Assembly (NCBI RefSeq): GCF_034387475.1 | Contig: NZ_JAXCIL010000003.1 | Location: 86,059-150,058, forward strand | Reading direction: 5' to 3' | DNA from: Pseudomonas sp. Teo4 | GTDB taxonomy: Bacteria; Pseudomonadota; Gammaproteobacteria; Pseudomonadales; Pseudomonadaceae | DNA: 64,000 nt | Shown: positions 1-8,552 of the stretch, piece after piece | Layout: each line of letters starts with the position of its first letter | Position numbering within the stretch: position 1 is the first letter of the stretch | The notes under the pieces: generated by a model | The model's database searches: none | The model's input: the letters and a program-made list of their open reading frames with translations, nothing else | Told to the model about the DNA's origin: nothing | Translations under genes and position numbers: made by a program

Positions 1-228
1 CAAGGCTTGGTGATTGATGACGGTGTGGTGATCGAAGACGATGTCACGCTTTGGAATGCGGTTAGCGTCCTTCGCAGCCCTGTAGGGGCATGCAAAAGCC
101 CGGTGTTGAAGCGGGGCGTCACTGTTCACGCTCAGTCAGTGTTGTGTGGAGGCGTGATCGTCAAGAAGGGCGTCACGTTGCCGGAGTGCACCCTGTTCAC
201 TGAATCTGTTGCTGATGTCGTGAACTAG
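1..228 (+). CDS. Hexapeptide-repeat acyltransferase, C-terminal end (serine acetyltransferase-like)
   Basis: Only the last 75 or so codons are present; the gene enters from the left edge. The visible protein is a run of imperfect hexapeptide repeats (VVIEDDVTLW, PVLKRGVTVH, VIVKKGVTLP) that would form a left-handed beta-helix. The segment VIEDDVTLWNAV resembles the acetyl-CoA-binding end of serine O-acetyltransferases, which make O-acetylserine for cysteine synthesis. A serine-acetylating enzyme would fit the serine genes downstream, but other hexapeptide acyltransferases look alike here. It converges on pabB, whose stop lies six bases away. Confidence 0.6.
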   Translation, partial: QGLVIDDGVVIEDDVTLWNAVSVLRSPVGACKSPVLKRGVTVHAQSVLCGGVIVKKGVTLPECTLFTESVADVVN

Positions 229-233
229 GTTGA

Positions 234-1577
234 TTACGGTAGAAAGTAGCTCTCCAGGCACTTCAGGAGGTTTCGGATCTTCGTCACGGACTCTAGATAC
301 TCACCCTGGGCGGTCGACTCGGCCACTATCCCTCCACCACCCCAGCAACTGATCGTCCCACTGTTGGCGAGCAGTGTCCGGATGGTGATCGAGCTGTCCA
401 TATGGCCGGCTGTGTCGAGATAGAACATAGAGCCGCAGTAGATGCTGCGCTCAGTCGCTTCCAGCTCATCGATGATTTGCATGGCGCGCTTCTTCGGTGC
501 ACCCGTGATCGATCCACCGGGGAACGCATCGAACAGCAGGTTTATCGGATCTCTGCCCTCGGCTAGCTCGCCCTGGATAGTGCTGACCAGGTGATGAACG
601 TTTGGGTATGACTCGATGCTGAACAGCTCAGGGACGCTGACTGAGCCGGATCTGCAGTTCTTCCCGATGTCGTTACGAAGCAGGTCAACGATCATCAGGT
701 TTTCAGACCTATCTTTTTCGCTGGCTGCCAGTTTTTCTGCGTAGTGTTGGTCTTCAGCGCTTGTCCGGCCCCTAGGCATCGTGCCCTTGATAGGTCGAGT
801 TTCAACCCGCCCATTGATGCTCTGAATGAAGCGCTCGGGTGAAAAACTCATTATGGCGTCATGCTGACCCAGGTTGATGTAGCCACCGAAAGGGGTTGCG
901 CAATGGTTTCGGAGGATTTCATAGGCGCGCCATGGATTGCCCGAATAGCTGGTAAAGAACTTCTGTGTGAAATTCACTTGGTAGCAGTCACCCGCTGCGA
1001 TGTAGTCATGGATGCTGGAGATGGCATTTTCGTAAGCGTTGTAGGTAACGGTCGGAGTAAACTTGGCGCCCAATGTGAAAGGCTCGTCTGTTTTCCTTGT
1101 CGTGCCCGATTGAAACAGCGAAATGATGCTTTTGCGTTCCTGGTTATTTACAGCCGGATTGAAGATCAGTCGTGATTGGCGCGTTTGATGGTCTGATACT
1201 AGGGCCCAGGTGTATAGACCGATAAGGGCAGTTGGGATCTGCACCCTCTCCGACGGCTTGAGACCAATCACTGCTCGGCCAAAGTCATAGCTGAGATACC
1301 CCATGAGGCCGCCCGTGAATGGCAACTCTTCATCTGGGCGCCTATGCCCGAGGCTCTTGAGCGCAGCCCGTAAACGCTCTGCGAATGCTGCTGAAGACTC
1401 ACCTTCATACGGTTGAAAGCTTCTGATCGGCCAGGCGCTCATCAGATCGTAGCGGCCTCGTTGGGACGTTGGGCGACCAGAGTCAAAGAGAACAGCCCCA
1501 GGGGCATTACGGATAACTGCGAAAAAGACGGTGGGGTCTGCCAAGTAAGGGAGAGGATGCACGTGAAAAGGCTGCAT
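234..1577 (-). CDS. pabB: Aminodeoxychorismate synthase component I
   Basis: Converts chorismate with ammonia to 4-amino-4-deoxychorismate, the precursor of the p-aminobenzoate part of folate. The C-terminal chorismate-binding domain carries the PabB-type signature PGGSITGAPKKRAMQII and the PIKGTMPRG segment, which separate it from anthranilate synthase (TrpE). An open frame continues upstream to 1700, but the start at 1577 (MQPFHVHPLPYLADP) gives the usual PabB N-terminus and about 447 residues, and it avoids overlapping folK. It lies 43 bases downstream of folK on the same strand, so the two are probably co-transcribed. Confidence 0.9.
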   Translation of the reverse strand: MQPFHVHPLPYLADPTVFFAVIRNAPGAVLFDSGRPTSQRGRYDLMSAWPIRSFQPYEGESSAAFAERLRAALKSLGHRRPDEELPFTGGLMGYLSYDFGRAVIGLKPSERVQIPTALIGLYTWALVSDHQTRQSRLIFNPAVNNQERKSIISLFQSGTTRKTDEPFTLGAKFTPTVTYNAYENAISSIHDYIAAGDCYQVNFTQKFFTSYSGNPWRAYEILRNHCATPFGGYINLGQHDAIMSFSPERFIQSINGRVETRPIKGTMPRGRTSAEDQHYAEKLAASEKDRSENLMIVDLLRNDIGKNCRSGSVSVPELFSIESYPNVHHLVSTIQGELAEGRDPINLLFDAFPGGSITGAPKKRAMQIIDELEATERSIYCGSMFYLDTAGHMDSSITIRTLLANSGTISCWGGGGIVAESTAQGEYLESVTKIRNLLKCLESYFLP

Positions 1578-1620
1578 ACAAGGCTCCAGCGAGTTCAAGA
1601 CGTGTGGATCGTTGATCGGG

Positions 1621-2184
1621 CTATATCGCTGCGAGCTGGCAGGGATCACCCGGTAGCGGAAATCTCCCGGCTTGCACTGTAAGAGCAAACGAGCTGACAC
1701 CGAAGGGATAACGTACAGATGACAGCTGAGGCCCTGGCTGCAACTGACGCCACAACTCGGCGAATGAAATGCCGAGGCCTGGGTGCTTGAGGTGTGGGGC
1801 CAGTTGCTGCAACGGATAGAGCACGAACGCCCGGTCGAGAATTTCTGCTCTGGGGAGCTCTATCCCCTCATGGAGGCCCGCGAGGTCATCAAACAGCAAG
1901 ATATCGATATCAAGGGGAATGAAGCGTTGAGTGCTGCTGGTTCGCCCATGAAGGAGTTCGATGTCTTTGATCCACGCGTTGAGTTCGGCCAGGCTGAGGT
2001 CGGTACTGCCCCCTACGACCAGGTTGTAAAACGGGGATTGTCGAGGGTCTATCGAGGCGCTTTCATAGATAGGCGAACGGCGCAGAGGGTCGATGTGTTC
2101 TTCAAGCATCGACAGGGCCATATCAATGTGGATTTCCCGCTCTACATTGCTGCCAAGGCCGAGATAAACATAATGTGTTGGCAT
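1621..2184 (-). CDS. folK: 2-amino-4-hydroxy-6-hydroxymethyldihydropteridine diphosphokinase
   Basis: HPPK transfers pyrophosphate from ATP to 6-hydroxymethyl-dihydropterin in folate synthesis. The N-terminus YLGLGSNV and the PLDIDILLFDD segment with its magnesium-binding aspartates are HPPK hallmarks. At 187 residues it is a little longer than the usual 160 or so, with a C-terminal extension after the HPGLG segment. Two folate-synthesis genes (folK, pabB) next to folate-using genes (purU, folD, glyA) suggest an accessory set that supplies its own cofactor. Confidence 0.9.
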   Translation of the reverse strand: MPTHYVYLGLGSNVEREIHIDMALSMLEEHIDPLRRSPIYESASIDPRQSPFYNLVVGGSTDLSLAELNAWIKDIELLHGRTSSTQRFIPLDIDILLFDDLAGLHEGIELPRAEILDRAFVLYPLQQLAPHLKHPGLGISFAELWRQLQPGPQLSSVRYPFGVSSFALTVQAGRFPLPGDPCQLAAI

Positions 2185-2279
2185 AGTTTCAATTCACCAG
2201 GTGCTTACCTATTTGACGTCCATTCCGCTTGGCGTCAAATAGGTTGGGAAAGGAGGCCGTCAATGGCAAATGGCTAAAG

Positions 2280-3626
2280 TCAACCTAGGAAGTAATTCAG
2301 TATCAGGGTGGCCAGGAGTGCAACGAGGGAGGCAACAACGGTTCCTCCGGTAAACTTCTTGAGTGCCTCCGACAGCGAGACATTCAAATACTCCTTCACG
2401 ACCCAGAATGCCGAGTCGGTGACGTGTGCCCAGCCTATGGAGCCGGCGCCAATAGCGACGACCAAGATTTCCGGTTTCAGGTGAGGGTCAGCGGCCAGCA
2501 TTGGGTTGATCATGCTCGCAGCGCTTACCATGGCCACAGTTGCCGAGCCCACGGCGAAGTGCATCAGCCATGCGATGAACCATGCCAGGATGATCAGGTT
2601 GATATCAGTGCCGGCCAGCATGTTCGAAATCGCTTTACCAACGCCGCTCTCGATAAGGACGGCGTTGAAAGCCCCGCCGGCGCCGATCACGAAGATGATG
2701 TTTGCAAGCGCTGGGAAACCGCGTTGGGTAATCTCTAGCAGTTGCTGCATGGTGCGGCCTTGGCGCAAGCCAAGAGACCAGTAGGCAAAGGCGACGGAGA
2801 TCATCAGGGCGGTCAGTGGGTTGCCCACAAACTGCGCGACATGCTGTACCAGAGAGTCAGCCGGTAGGCCAGCAGCAGCGGTTTTGAAGACCATCAGGAT
2901 CAGTGGCAAGGCGATGGTCATCAGCGTAATGCCGATGCCTGGGAGTGCCCGTTCAGCAGGCAAGTGCTTTCCGTGCGACTCCAAGAAGCTTTGCTGCTTT
3001 TCGCTCGCTGCTTTTCCGCAGAACAGACTCACCCAGATGGGCCCGGCAATGATCATGGTCGGAATGCCGACCATAAGGCCGTAAAGAATCACGGTACCTA
3101 CATCGGCATGTAGCATACCAGTGATGGCCATGGCAGCCGGGTGGGGGGGGAGGATGCAGTGGATGGTCATCAGAGAGATGGCCAGTGGGATCCCAAGAAA
3201 CATCAAGTTGATCTTGGTTTCGCGGGCCACCACATACACCAAAGGTATGAGAAGTACGAATCCAACCTCGAAGAACACAGGAATGCCAGCGATAGCGCCG
3301 ACGATAGCCATGACCCAGTGGGCCCGTGTTGATCCCAAGTTGTCGAGAAGAGTCTTGGCCAGCCGCTCGGCCCCGCCTGACTCCTCAAGCATTTTGCCCA
3401 AGATGCCGCCGAGCCCGATGATGGCGATCAGGAACCCAAGGGTTCCGCCTATTCCCGACTCCAGTGATTTGACGATTTGAGTTGCCGGCATGCCGGAGCC
3501 GAAGCCGACGACAAAGCACGCGATTATCAACGCCAAGAAAGCGTGAAGTCGTACTTTCATGATCAAGAAGATGATCAGTGCAATGGAGGAAAACAGAACT
3601 CCTAACAGCCAAGTTGTATCTTGCAT
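2280..3626 (-). CDS. GntP-family permease, DsdX-like (D-serine or gluconate symporter)
   Basis: A roughly 448-residue polytopic membrane protein of the GntP family (gluconate, idonate and D-serine proton symporters). Segments IESGIGGTLGFL-like near residues 53-65, CILPPHPAA, and the C-terminal AVGSATVAM and HVTDSAFWVVKEY are typical. Its overall pattern is very close to E. coli DsdX. With D-serine ammonia-lyase, glyA and a LysR regulator on the same strand upstream, D-serine is the likeliest substrate; a gluconate role cannot be excluded from sequence alone. I chose ATG at 3626 (MQDTTW), with a GGGG ribosome site about nine bases upstream, over GTG at 3641. Confidence 0.85.
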   Translation of the reverse strand: MQDTTWLLGVLFSSIALIIFLIMKVRLHAFLALIIACFVVGFGSGMPATQIVKSLESGIGGTLGFLIAIIGLGGILGKMLEESGGAERLAKTLLDNLGSTRAHWVMAIVGAIAGIPVFFEVGFVLLIPLVYVVARETKINLMFLGIPLAISLMTIHCILPPHPAAMAITGMLHADVGTVILYGLMVGIPTMIIAGPIWVSLFCGKAASEKQQSFLESHGKHLPAERALPGIGITLMTIALPLILMVFKTAAAGLPADSLVQHVAQFVGNPLTALMISVAFAYWSLGLRQGRTMQQLLEITQRGFPALANIIFVIGAGGAFNAVLIESGVGKAISNMLAGTDINLIILAWFIAWLMHFAVGSATVAMVSAASMINPMLAADPHLKPEILVVAIGAGSIGWAHVTDSAFWVVKEYLNVSLSEALKKFTGGTVVASLVALLATLILNYFLG

Positions 3627-3750
3627 TTCTATGCCCCGCACCTTGTTTTCTTTATTTGGGCAGCTATAAATGAGATAGGTAAAGTGCCGAAGCTTTATTG
3701 ATTAGGCATGGCTTACTTCAACTTGCAATTTCAATTTTTACGAGTAGGAA

Positions 3751-3780
3751 TACCCCCTTGGGTTGACGTCCAAGAGGGTA
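3751..3780. terminator. Inverted repeat between purU and the GntP permease
   Basis: TACCCCCTTGG is followed by an eight-base loop and CCAAGAGGGTA, an 11-bp stem with one mismatch. It lies downstream of purU and upstream of the permease. There is no clear T-run after the stem, so it may be an attenuator, a processing hairpin or a protein site rather than a classical terminator. Confidence 0.4.
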
Positions 3781-3851
3781 CAAGTCACCTACACCAATTT
3801 TTGATCAAACACTTAGGTACTATGGCGAAACGAGCGCGGGACGCGCTCATC

Positions 3852-4748
3852 TCAACCGATAGACTCAGAGGAGTACGAATCAGGCGACGGCGGGAACACA
3901 ATCGTCTTGTTCTCGTTCATGAACACACGCCCGTGCACGTAGGCATGAATGGCCCGTGCCAGCACCTGGCTTTCTACGTCTCGACCCAAGGAGACATAGT
4001 CTTCTGGGCTTTGCGCATGGGTGATTCGAACAATGTCTTGCTCGATGATGGGGCCTTCATCCAGGTCGGCGGTGACGAAGTGAGAGGTTGCACCGATCAA
4101 CTTCACGCCTCGCTCGAAGGCTTGCTTGTAGGGGCTGCCGCCTTTGAACGACGGGAGGAACGAGTGATGGATGTTGATGATCCGCCCCGACATCTGCTGG
4201 CACATTTCGTCAGACAGAATCTGCATGTAACGGGCGAGTACGATCAGCTCTGCACCCGCCTCGCGGACGATGCGCATCTGTGCTGCTTCAGCTTCAGCCT
4301 TGTTCTCCTTGGTCACCTTAATATGGTGGTAGGGAATACCATGCCCTTCGACCACCTTTTGGAAATCCAGGTGGTTGGAGATCACACCGACAATATCGAT
4401 TGGCAGGGCGCCGATGCCCCAGCGATACAGCAGGTCGTTCAGGCAATGGCCGAAACGGGAAACCATCAGAATGACTTTGCGCTTGGCGCGCTCATCGAAG
4501 AATTCGAACTCCATCTTGTATTTATCAACAAGGGGTTGGAACTCTTTTCTCAGATCTTCAAGCGACTGGCCTTCTTCCGAACGGAAGGTAATACGCATGA
4601 AGTAGTGGTTGGTGCTCTCATCGTCGAACTGTGCGCTGTCGCGGATGTTGCAGCCGCGAGAAGACAAGAAGCTGGTGATGTCAGCTGTGACGCCACGGAT
4701 CGAAGGGCAAGTTACTCGCAGTACATAATTATTTTTAGTCTTGGTCAT
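3852..4748 (-). CDS. purU: Formyltetrahydrofolate deformylase
   Basis: Hydrolyses 10-formyl-tetrahydrofolate to formate and tetrahydrofolate. The N-terminal ACT-like regulatory domain (YVLRVTCPSIRGVTADI, residues 8-25) is followed by the formyltransferase-type catalytic domain with HHSFLPSFKGGSPYKQAF and the aspartate segment GATSHFVTADLDEGPI. The length of 298 residues is normal. It follows folD by 11 bases, so FolD and PurU together would oxidise methylene-THF to formate and regenerate free THF, a typical sink for C1 units released by GlyA. Confidence 0.95.
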   Translation of the reverse strand: MTKTKNNYVLRVTCPSIRGVTADITSFLSSRGCNIRDSAQFDDESTNHYFMRITFRSEEGQSLEDLRKEFQPLVDKYKMEFEFFDERAKRKVILMVSRFGHCLNDLLYRWGIGALPIDIVGVISNHLDFQKVVEGHGIPYHHIKVTKENKAEAEAAQMRIVREAGAELIVLARYMQILSDEMCQQMSGRIINIHHSFLPSFKGGSPYKQAFERGVKLIGATSHFVTADLDEGPIIEQDIVRITHAQSPEDYVSLGRDVESQVLARAIHAYVHGRVFMNENKTIVFPPSPDSYSSESIG

Positions 4749-4759
4749 TTGGGATCACC

Positions 4760-5662
4760 TTAAACAGCAACAGCTTCTTTTTTGGTTACGATTTTGTGCT
4801 GACGCTTGAACGCGGTCACAGTGTTGGCCAGCAGGCACGCAATGGTCATCGGGCCAACACCGCCTGGTACTGGTGTAATCGCCGATGCATGCCCTGCTTC
4901 GTCATATGCAACATCGCCGACGATGCGCGACCGGCCATCACGTTCAATGCGGTTGATACCTACGTCGATAACGACAGCGCCTGGCTTGATCCAATCGCCT
5001 TTCACCATCTCAGGCCGCCCTACCGCTACCACCAAAATGTCGGCAGTTCGGCACAACGCAGGGACATCTCGCGTTTTGGAGTGCGCGACGGTCACGGTGC
5101 AGTTCTCGGCCATCAGCAGCTGGGCCATTGGCTTACCAACAATGTTTGATTTGCCGACAACTACAGCATTCATTCCGGCCAAGCTGCCCAAACGGTCTTT
5201 CAGCATCATCAAGCAGCCCAGCGGGGTGCAGGGAACCAAGGCGTCTTGGCCTGTGGCCAAACGGCCAGCGTTCAGGATGTGAAAACCATCCACATCTTTG
5301 TCTGCATCAATGGCATTGATAACCGCGTTGGTATCAAGGTGTGCAGGAAGAGGTAGTTGCACGAGAATGCCATTAACTTCCGGAGCGGCATTCAGCTCGT
5401 CCAAGAGACCCATTAGCTCAGCTTGGGTTGTATCAGCGGGCAGCCTATGAACGAACGACTGCATACCGATGGCCAATGTCTGGCGGTGTTTGGCACTTAC
5501 ATAAACGCCACTTGCTGGATCCTCGCCAACAAGTACAACAGCCAGGCCAGGAATGAGTCCTGTTTGCTCTTTAATCTCGGTTACTTCTTCCGTAAGTTTG
5601 TCCACGAGATTGGCTGCAAAGCCTTTCCCGTCGATACGGTCGGCCAAGAATTGATTGTTCAT
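4760..5662 (-). CDS. folD: Methylene-THF dehydrogenase / methenyl-THF cyclohydrolase
   Basis: Bifunctional FolD (300 residues) oxidises 5,10-methylene-THF with NADP and hydrolyses methenyl-THF to 10-formyl-THF. Visible hallmarks are [14 protein letters not shown] with the catalytic lysine, GILVQLPLP, the nucleotide-binding [16 protein letters not shown], and the C-terminal [17 protein letters not shown]. It is tightly coupled to purU downstream and sits between it and the D-serine deaminase, so it looks like an accessory copy devoted to serine-derived C1 units rather than the housekeeping gene; that last point is inference. Confidence 0.95.
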   Translation of the reverse strand: MNNQFLADRIDGKGFAANLVDKLTEEVTEIKEQTGLIPGLAVVLVGEDPASGVYVSAKHRQTLAIGMQSFVHRLPADTTQAELMGLLDELNAAPEVNGILVQLPLPAHLDTNAVINAIDADKDVDGFHILNAGRLATGQDALVPCTPLGCLMMLKDRLGSLAGMNAVVVGKSNIVGKPMAQLLMAENCTVTVAHSKTRDVPALCRTADILVVAVGRPEMVKGDWIKPGAVVIDVGINRIERDGRSRIVGDVAYDEAGHASAITPVPGGVGPMTIACLLANTVTAFKRQHKIVTKKEAVAV

Positions 5663-5726
5663 GAAACTAACACCTCAACGTCATTGACTGGCGTGATTGG
5701 TTTTCATTGGCGCAAATTTGAGGAGT

Positions 5727-5748
5727 GGGGGTGTTGTTTGCCACCCCC
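5727..5748. other. Hairpin between D-serine deaminase and folD
   Basis: GGGGGTG and CACCCCC form a perfect seven-base-pair stem around an eight-base loop, just downstream of dsdA on the transcribed (minus) strand. It could attenuate or stabilise the transcript between dsdA and folD. No strong T-run follows, so full termination is doubtful. Confidence 0.45.
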
Positions 5749-5763
5749 TTTAGAGCTCTGGTC

Positions 5764-7089
5764 TTATTTGACCAGTAAAGCTCCGCGCGCCATGAATTCC
5801 TTGAATTGCTCTTCAGGAACGAAAGCGCCACCAGTTGTCCAAATGACGTGTGTTGCCTGAGCGAGTTTATTGCTCAGTCCGTGAGCTTCTTGATAAGCAC
5901 GACCTTGATTGCTGTTCACGATGAACTCTGGGCCGGCAAAGCCTGCAGTAGCTGATGGCTCAAGGCGAATTGCTTGAGTGGTTTGCGCCTTCCAGAGCCA
6001 GCGGAACAAGTCGTCGTCGTCGACAGTGAAAACGCCGGACAGCATTGGCTTCATGACATCCGCTACGAACTCCGACATACGGGCAACCGCCATACCGTCT
6101 GCTTCAGTTCGGTTAGTCAGGCCAACGTCATACACCGAAATCAGCTCTTTAGAACCGCTCATCATGTGAACCATGGCACATGGAGACTGAACCGGCTCAA
6201 CAAAGAAAGCGTGAGCGGCATCGCCGAAAATAGCTTTCAGTCCGTATGCCGCGCCACCGGGTGCACCGCCAATACCGCATGGCAGGTAGATGAACAATGG
6301 ATGGTCTTCATCGATGGTGACCCCCTGCTCTTTGAGCTGCACTGCCAGCTCGCTGGCAGCAGCGCTGTAACCGAAGAACAGCATTTCCGAGCGCTCATCA
6401 TCCACGAAGTAGATGCTTGGATCGCCCTCTGCATCAATGCGAGCGTGTTCGACTGCAGTGGTATAGTCGGCCTTGTGCTGCACGACCTCCACGCCCAGGC
6501 GTGTGAGCCGATCAACTTTCCATTGTTTGGCGTCCGACGACATGTGCACCACTGCTCGGAAGCCCAGAGCGCGAGCGGCAATACCAACGCTCAGCCCCAG
6601 ATTACCTGTGCTGCCCACGGCAATGGTGTGCTGGGCAAAAAGAGCGCGGGCCTGCTCTCCCACCAGGACGGTAATATCGCCACCAGGAGTCAGGATGCCG
6701 CGCTTTTCAGCCATCTTCTTGGCGTGCATAAAGACTTCATAAACGCCACCACGTGCTTTGATCGAACCCGCGACGGGCAAGTCCCCGTCTGCCTTGACGA
6801 AGACACGACCGTATTCCGAAGTGCCATACCCGAGAGCACCACGCAGATCTTCGGCTTCGATCAGCTTGGACTGGATCCGGCCCTTCGATGCCTTGAGTTC
6901 GGGGAAGCACGTCTCCAGCACTGGCGCCAGCAGCTGCCAGTTTTCTTCGGCCTCTTTAACTTGAGCAGCCCGGATCGGCAGCGATTGGTCAGCAATGCCG
7001 TTGGCTTTCAGGTTCGGGTTTAGCCAAAGCGCAGGTCGGCCAGCCAGGACATCGTCACGCGCTGGATCATTGGGAAGTTGAACGCTCAT
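5764..7089 (-). CDS. dsdA: D-serine ammonia-lyase
   Basis: A PLP enzyme that converts D-serine to pyruvate and ammonia. The 441-residue protein shows the PLP-lysine region PVAGSIKARGGVYE, the phosphate-binding glycine loop CGIGGAPGGAAYGLK, and VGSTGNLGLSVGIAARALGF, all typical of DsdA. It lies 58 bases downstream of glyA. With the DsdX-like permease in the same block it forms a D-serine uptake and degradation set. In enterobacteria dsdA is regulated by DsdC, also a LysR protein; here a LysR gene lies just beyond glyA. Confidence 0.95.
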   Translation of the reverse strand: MSVQLPNDPARDDVLAGRPALWLNPNLKANGIADQSLPIRAAQVKEAEENWQLLAPVLETCFPELKASKGRIQSKLIEAEDLRGALGYGTSEYGRVFVKADGDLPVAGSIKARGGVYEVFMHAKKMAEKRGILTPGGDITVLVGEQARALFAQHTIAVGSTGNLGLSVGIAARALGFRAVVHMSSDAKQWKVDRLTRLGVEVVQHKADYTTAVEHARIDAEGDPSIYFVDDERSEMLFFGYSAAASELAVQLKEQGVTIDEDHPLFIYLPCGIGGAPGGAAYGLKAIFGDAAHAFFVEPVQSPCAMVHMMSGSKELISVYDVGLTNRTEADGMAVARMSEFVADVMKPMLSGVFTVDDDDLFRWLWKAQTTQAIRLEPSATAGFAGPEFIVNSNQGRAYQEAHGLSNKLAQATHVIWTTGGAFVPEEQFKEFMARGALLVK

Positions 7090-7147
7090 TTTTATTTTCC
7101 TACAGCGTGGAGTGAGGCGGATGGTCTAGGCATCCGCCATGTACCCC

Positions 7148-8419
7148 TTAGGCATAGATTGGGAAGTCGGCAACCAGTTTGGCAACTACTGCGCGGCTCT
7201 TCGCGATGACGGCGGCACGGGTAGTTTCGTCAGCAACTTGTGCATCGAAGATATCTGCGATCAGGTTGCCGATGACTTCGAACTCTTTGGCACCAAAACC
7301 TCGAGTAGTACCCGCTGACGAACCCAGGCGCAGGCCTTTCCACTCTGATGGCTTGGCGCTGTCGAACGGAATCGGGTTTTTGTTCGAGGTGATGTTGATT
7401 TCCGACAACGCGTCCTGCGACTGCTGACCGGTCAGATCCTTGGACGAAACATCTACCAGAACAACATGAGTATCAGTGCCGCCACTGACGATGCGTACAC
7501 CACGCTTCTGCAGAACTTCTGCAAGCAGGCGAGCGTTCGCTTTGACGTTTGCACCATAGGTCTTGAATTCATCGGTCAGAGCTTCACCGAGGCACACTGC
7601 TTTACCGGCGATGGTTGCCAGGTGTGCGCTGCCTTGTACGCCTGGGAAAACAGCCGGTTGAAGCTTCTTGAAGAGGTCTTCGCGGTTGGTCATGACCAAG
7701 CCGCCGCGAGCACCACGGAGGGTCTTGGTGGTGGTGCAGGTCACGATGTCTGCGTGTGGAATCGGCGAAGGGTGCACTCCAGCAGCGACAAGTCCGGCAA
7801 AGTGGGCCATGTCCACCAGGTAAGTTGCGCCAACCTTATCGGCAATCTCTCGCATACGCGGGAAGTCGATTTCACGTGGGTAAGACGAGCCACCCGAGAT
7901 GATGAGCTTCGGCTTGTGCTCCAAGGCCAGAGCTTCGACGTTGTCGTAGTCGATTCGGCCAGTTTCGCGATCTACGCCATACGAAACGATGCTGAACCAA
8001 CGGCCCGACTGGTTCGGCTTTGCGCCGTGGCTCAGGTGCCCACCCGAAGCCAGATCCAGGCTCAATACTGTGTCGCCTGGTTGCAGAAGTGCAAAGAACA
8101 CAGCTTGGTTGGCCTGGGTGCCGGAGTGTGGTTGCACGTTCACGAAGCCGCAGCCGAAAAGTTCTTTTGCGCGGTCAATGGCAGCTTGCTCGACAACGTC
8201 GGCGAAATCAGCGCCGCCGTGGAAACGCTTGCCTGGGTAGCCTTCAACGGTCTTGTTGGTGATGACCGAACCGATGGCCTCCAGAGAGGCGAAGCTCACC
8301 GAGTTCTCAGAGGCGATCAGTTCGATCTGGCCTTGCTGACGTTTTTTCTCGTCTTGGAGAGCTTTGAAGATCAGCGGGTCGCGCTCAGCAAGATTGTCGT
8401 TGAAGTAGGAGTGGGTCAT
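7148..8419 (-). CDS. glyA: Serine hydroxymethyltransferase
   Basis: Interconverts L-serine plus THF with glycine plus 5,10-methylene-THF. The 423-residue length and motifs are standard: YPGKRFHGG, VQPHSGTQANQAV, and the PLP-lysine segment VTCTTTKTLRGARGG. It is the first gene of the leftward block and starts opposite the LysR gene, with a shared 133-base regulatory gap. The product feeds methylene-THF to FolD downstream, so the operon order follows the chemistry. Confidence 0.95.
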   Translation of the reverse strand: MTHSYFNDNLAERDPLIFKALQDEKKRQQGQIELIASENSVSFASLEAIGSVITNKTVEGYPGKRFHGGADFADVVEQAAIDRAKELFGCGFVNVQPHSGTQANQAVFFALLQPGDTVLSLDLASGGHLSHGAKPNQSGRWFSIVSYGVDRETGRIDYDNVEALALEHKPKLIISGGSSYPREIDFPRMREIADKVGATYLVDMAHFAGLVAAGVHPSPIPHADIVTCTTTKTLRGARGGLVMTNREDLFKKLQPAVFPGVQGSAHLATIAGKAVCLGEALTDEFKTYGANVKANARLLAEVLQKRGVRIVSGGTDTHVVLVDVSSKDLTGQQSQDALSEINITSNKNPIPFDSAKPSEWKGLRLGSSAGTTRGFGAKEFEVIGNLIADIFDAQVADETTRAAVIAKSRAVVAKLVADFPIYA

Positions 8420-8472
8420 TACGGCGTTACCTTTGTTGGGGTTTTTTTCAAACCTATACCCTGTCCCAGATC

Positions 8473-8518
8473 AAAAAAAGCGAATAATATTTCAATAATA
8501 CGTAAGCAATACTTAATG
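8473..8518. promoter_or_regulatory. Operator-like element in the glyA-LysR gap
   Basis: An AT-rich sequence containing GCGAATAAT, CAATAATACGTAAGC and TTAATG lies between the divergent glyA and LysR starts. Read on the minus strand it closely matches 9491-9535, upstream of the binding-protein gene; both copies keep CATT, GCTTACGTA, ATTG and ATTATTCGCTTTTT in the same order and the same orientation to the gene they precede. It is the natural candidate for the LysR binding site. Confidence 0.6.
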
Positions 8519-8552
8519 ATTTTCTGAGATGTCGCTTTTTAGGGGAAACTTG

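Noticed and set aside
3708..4763. A 351-codon plus-strand frame over purU
   Set aside because: It covers purU in antisense and has no domain; purU has the ACT and formyltransferase motifs.
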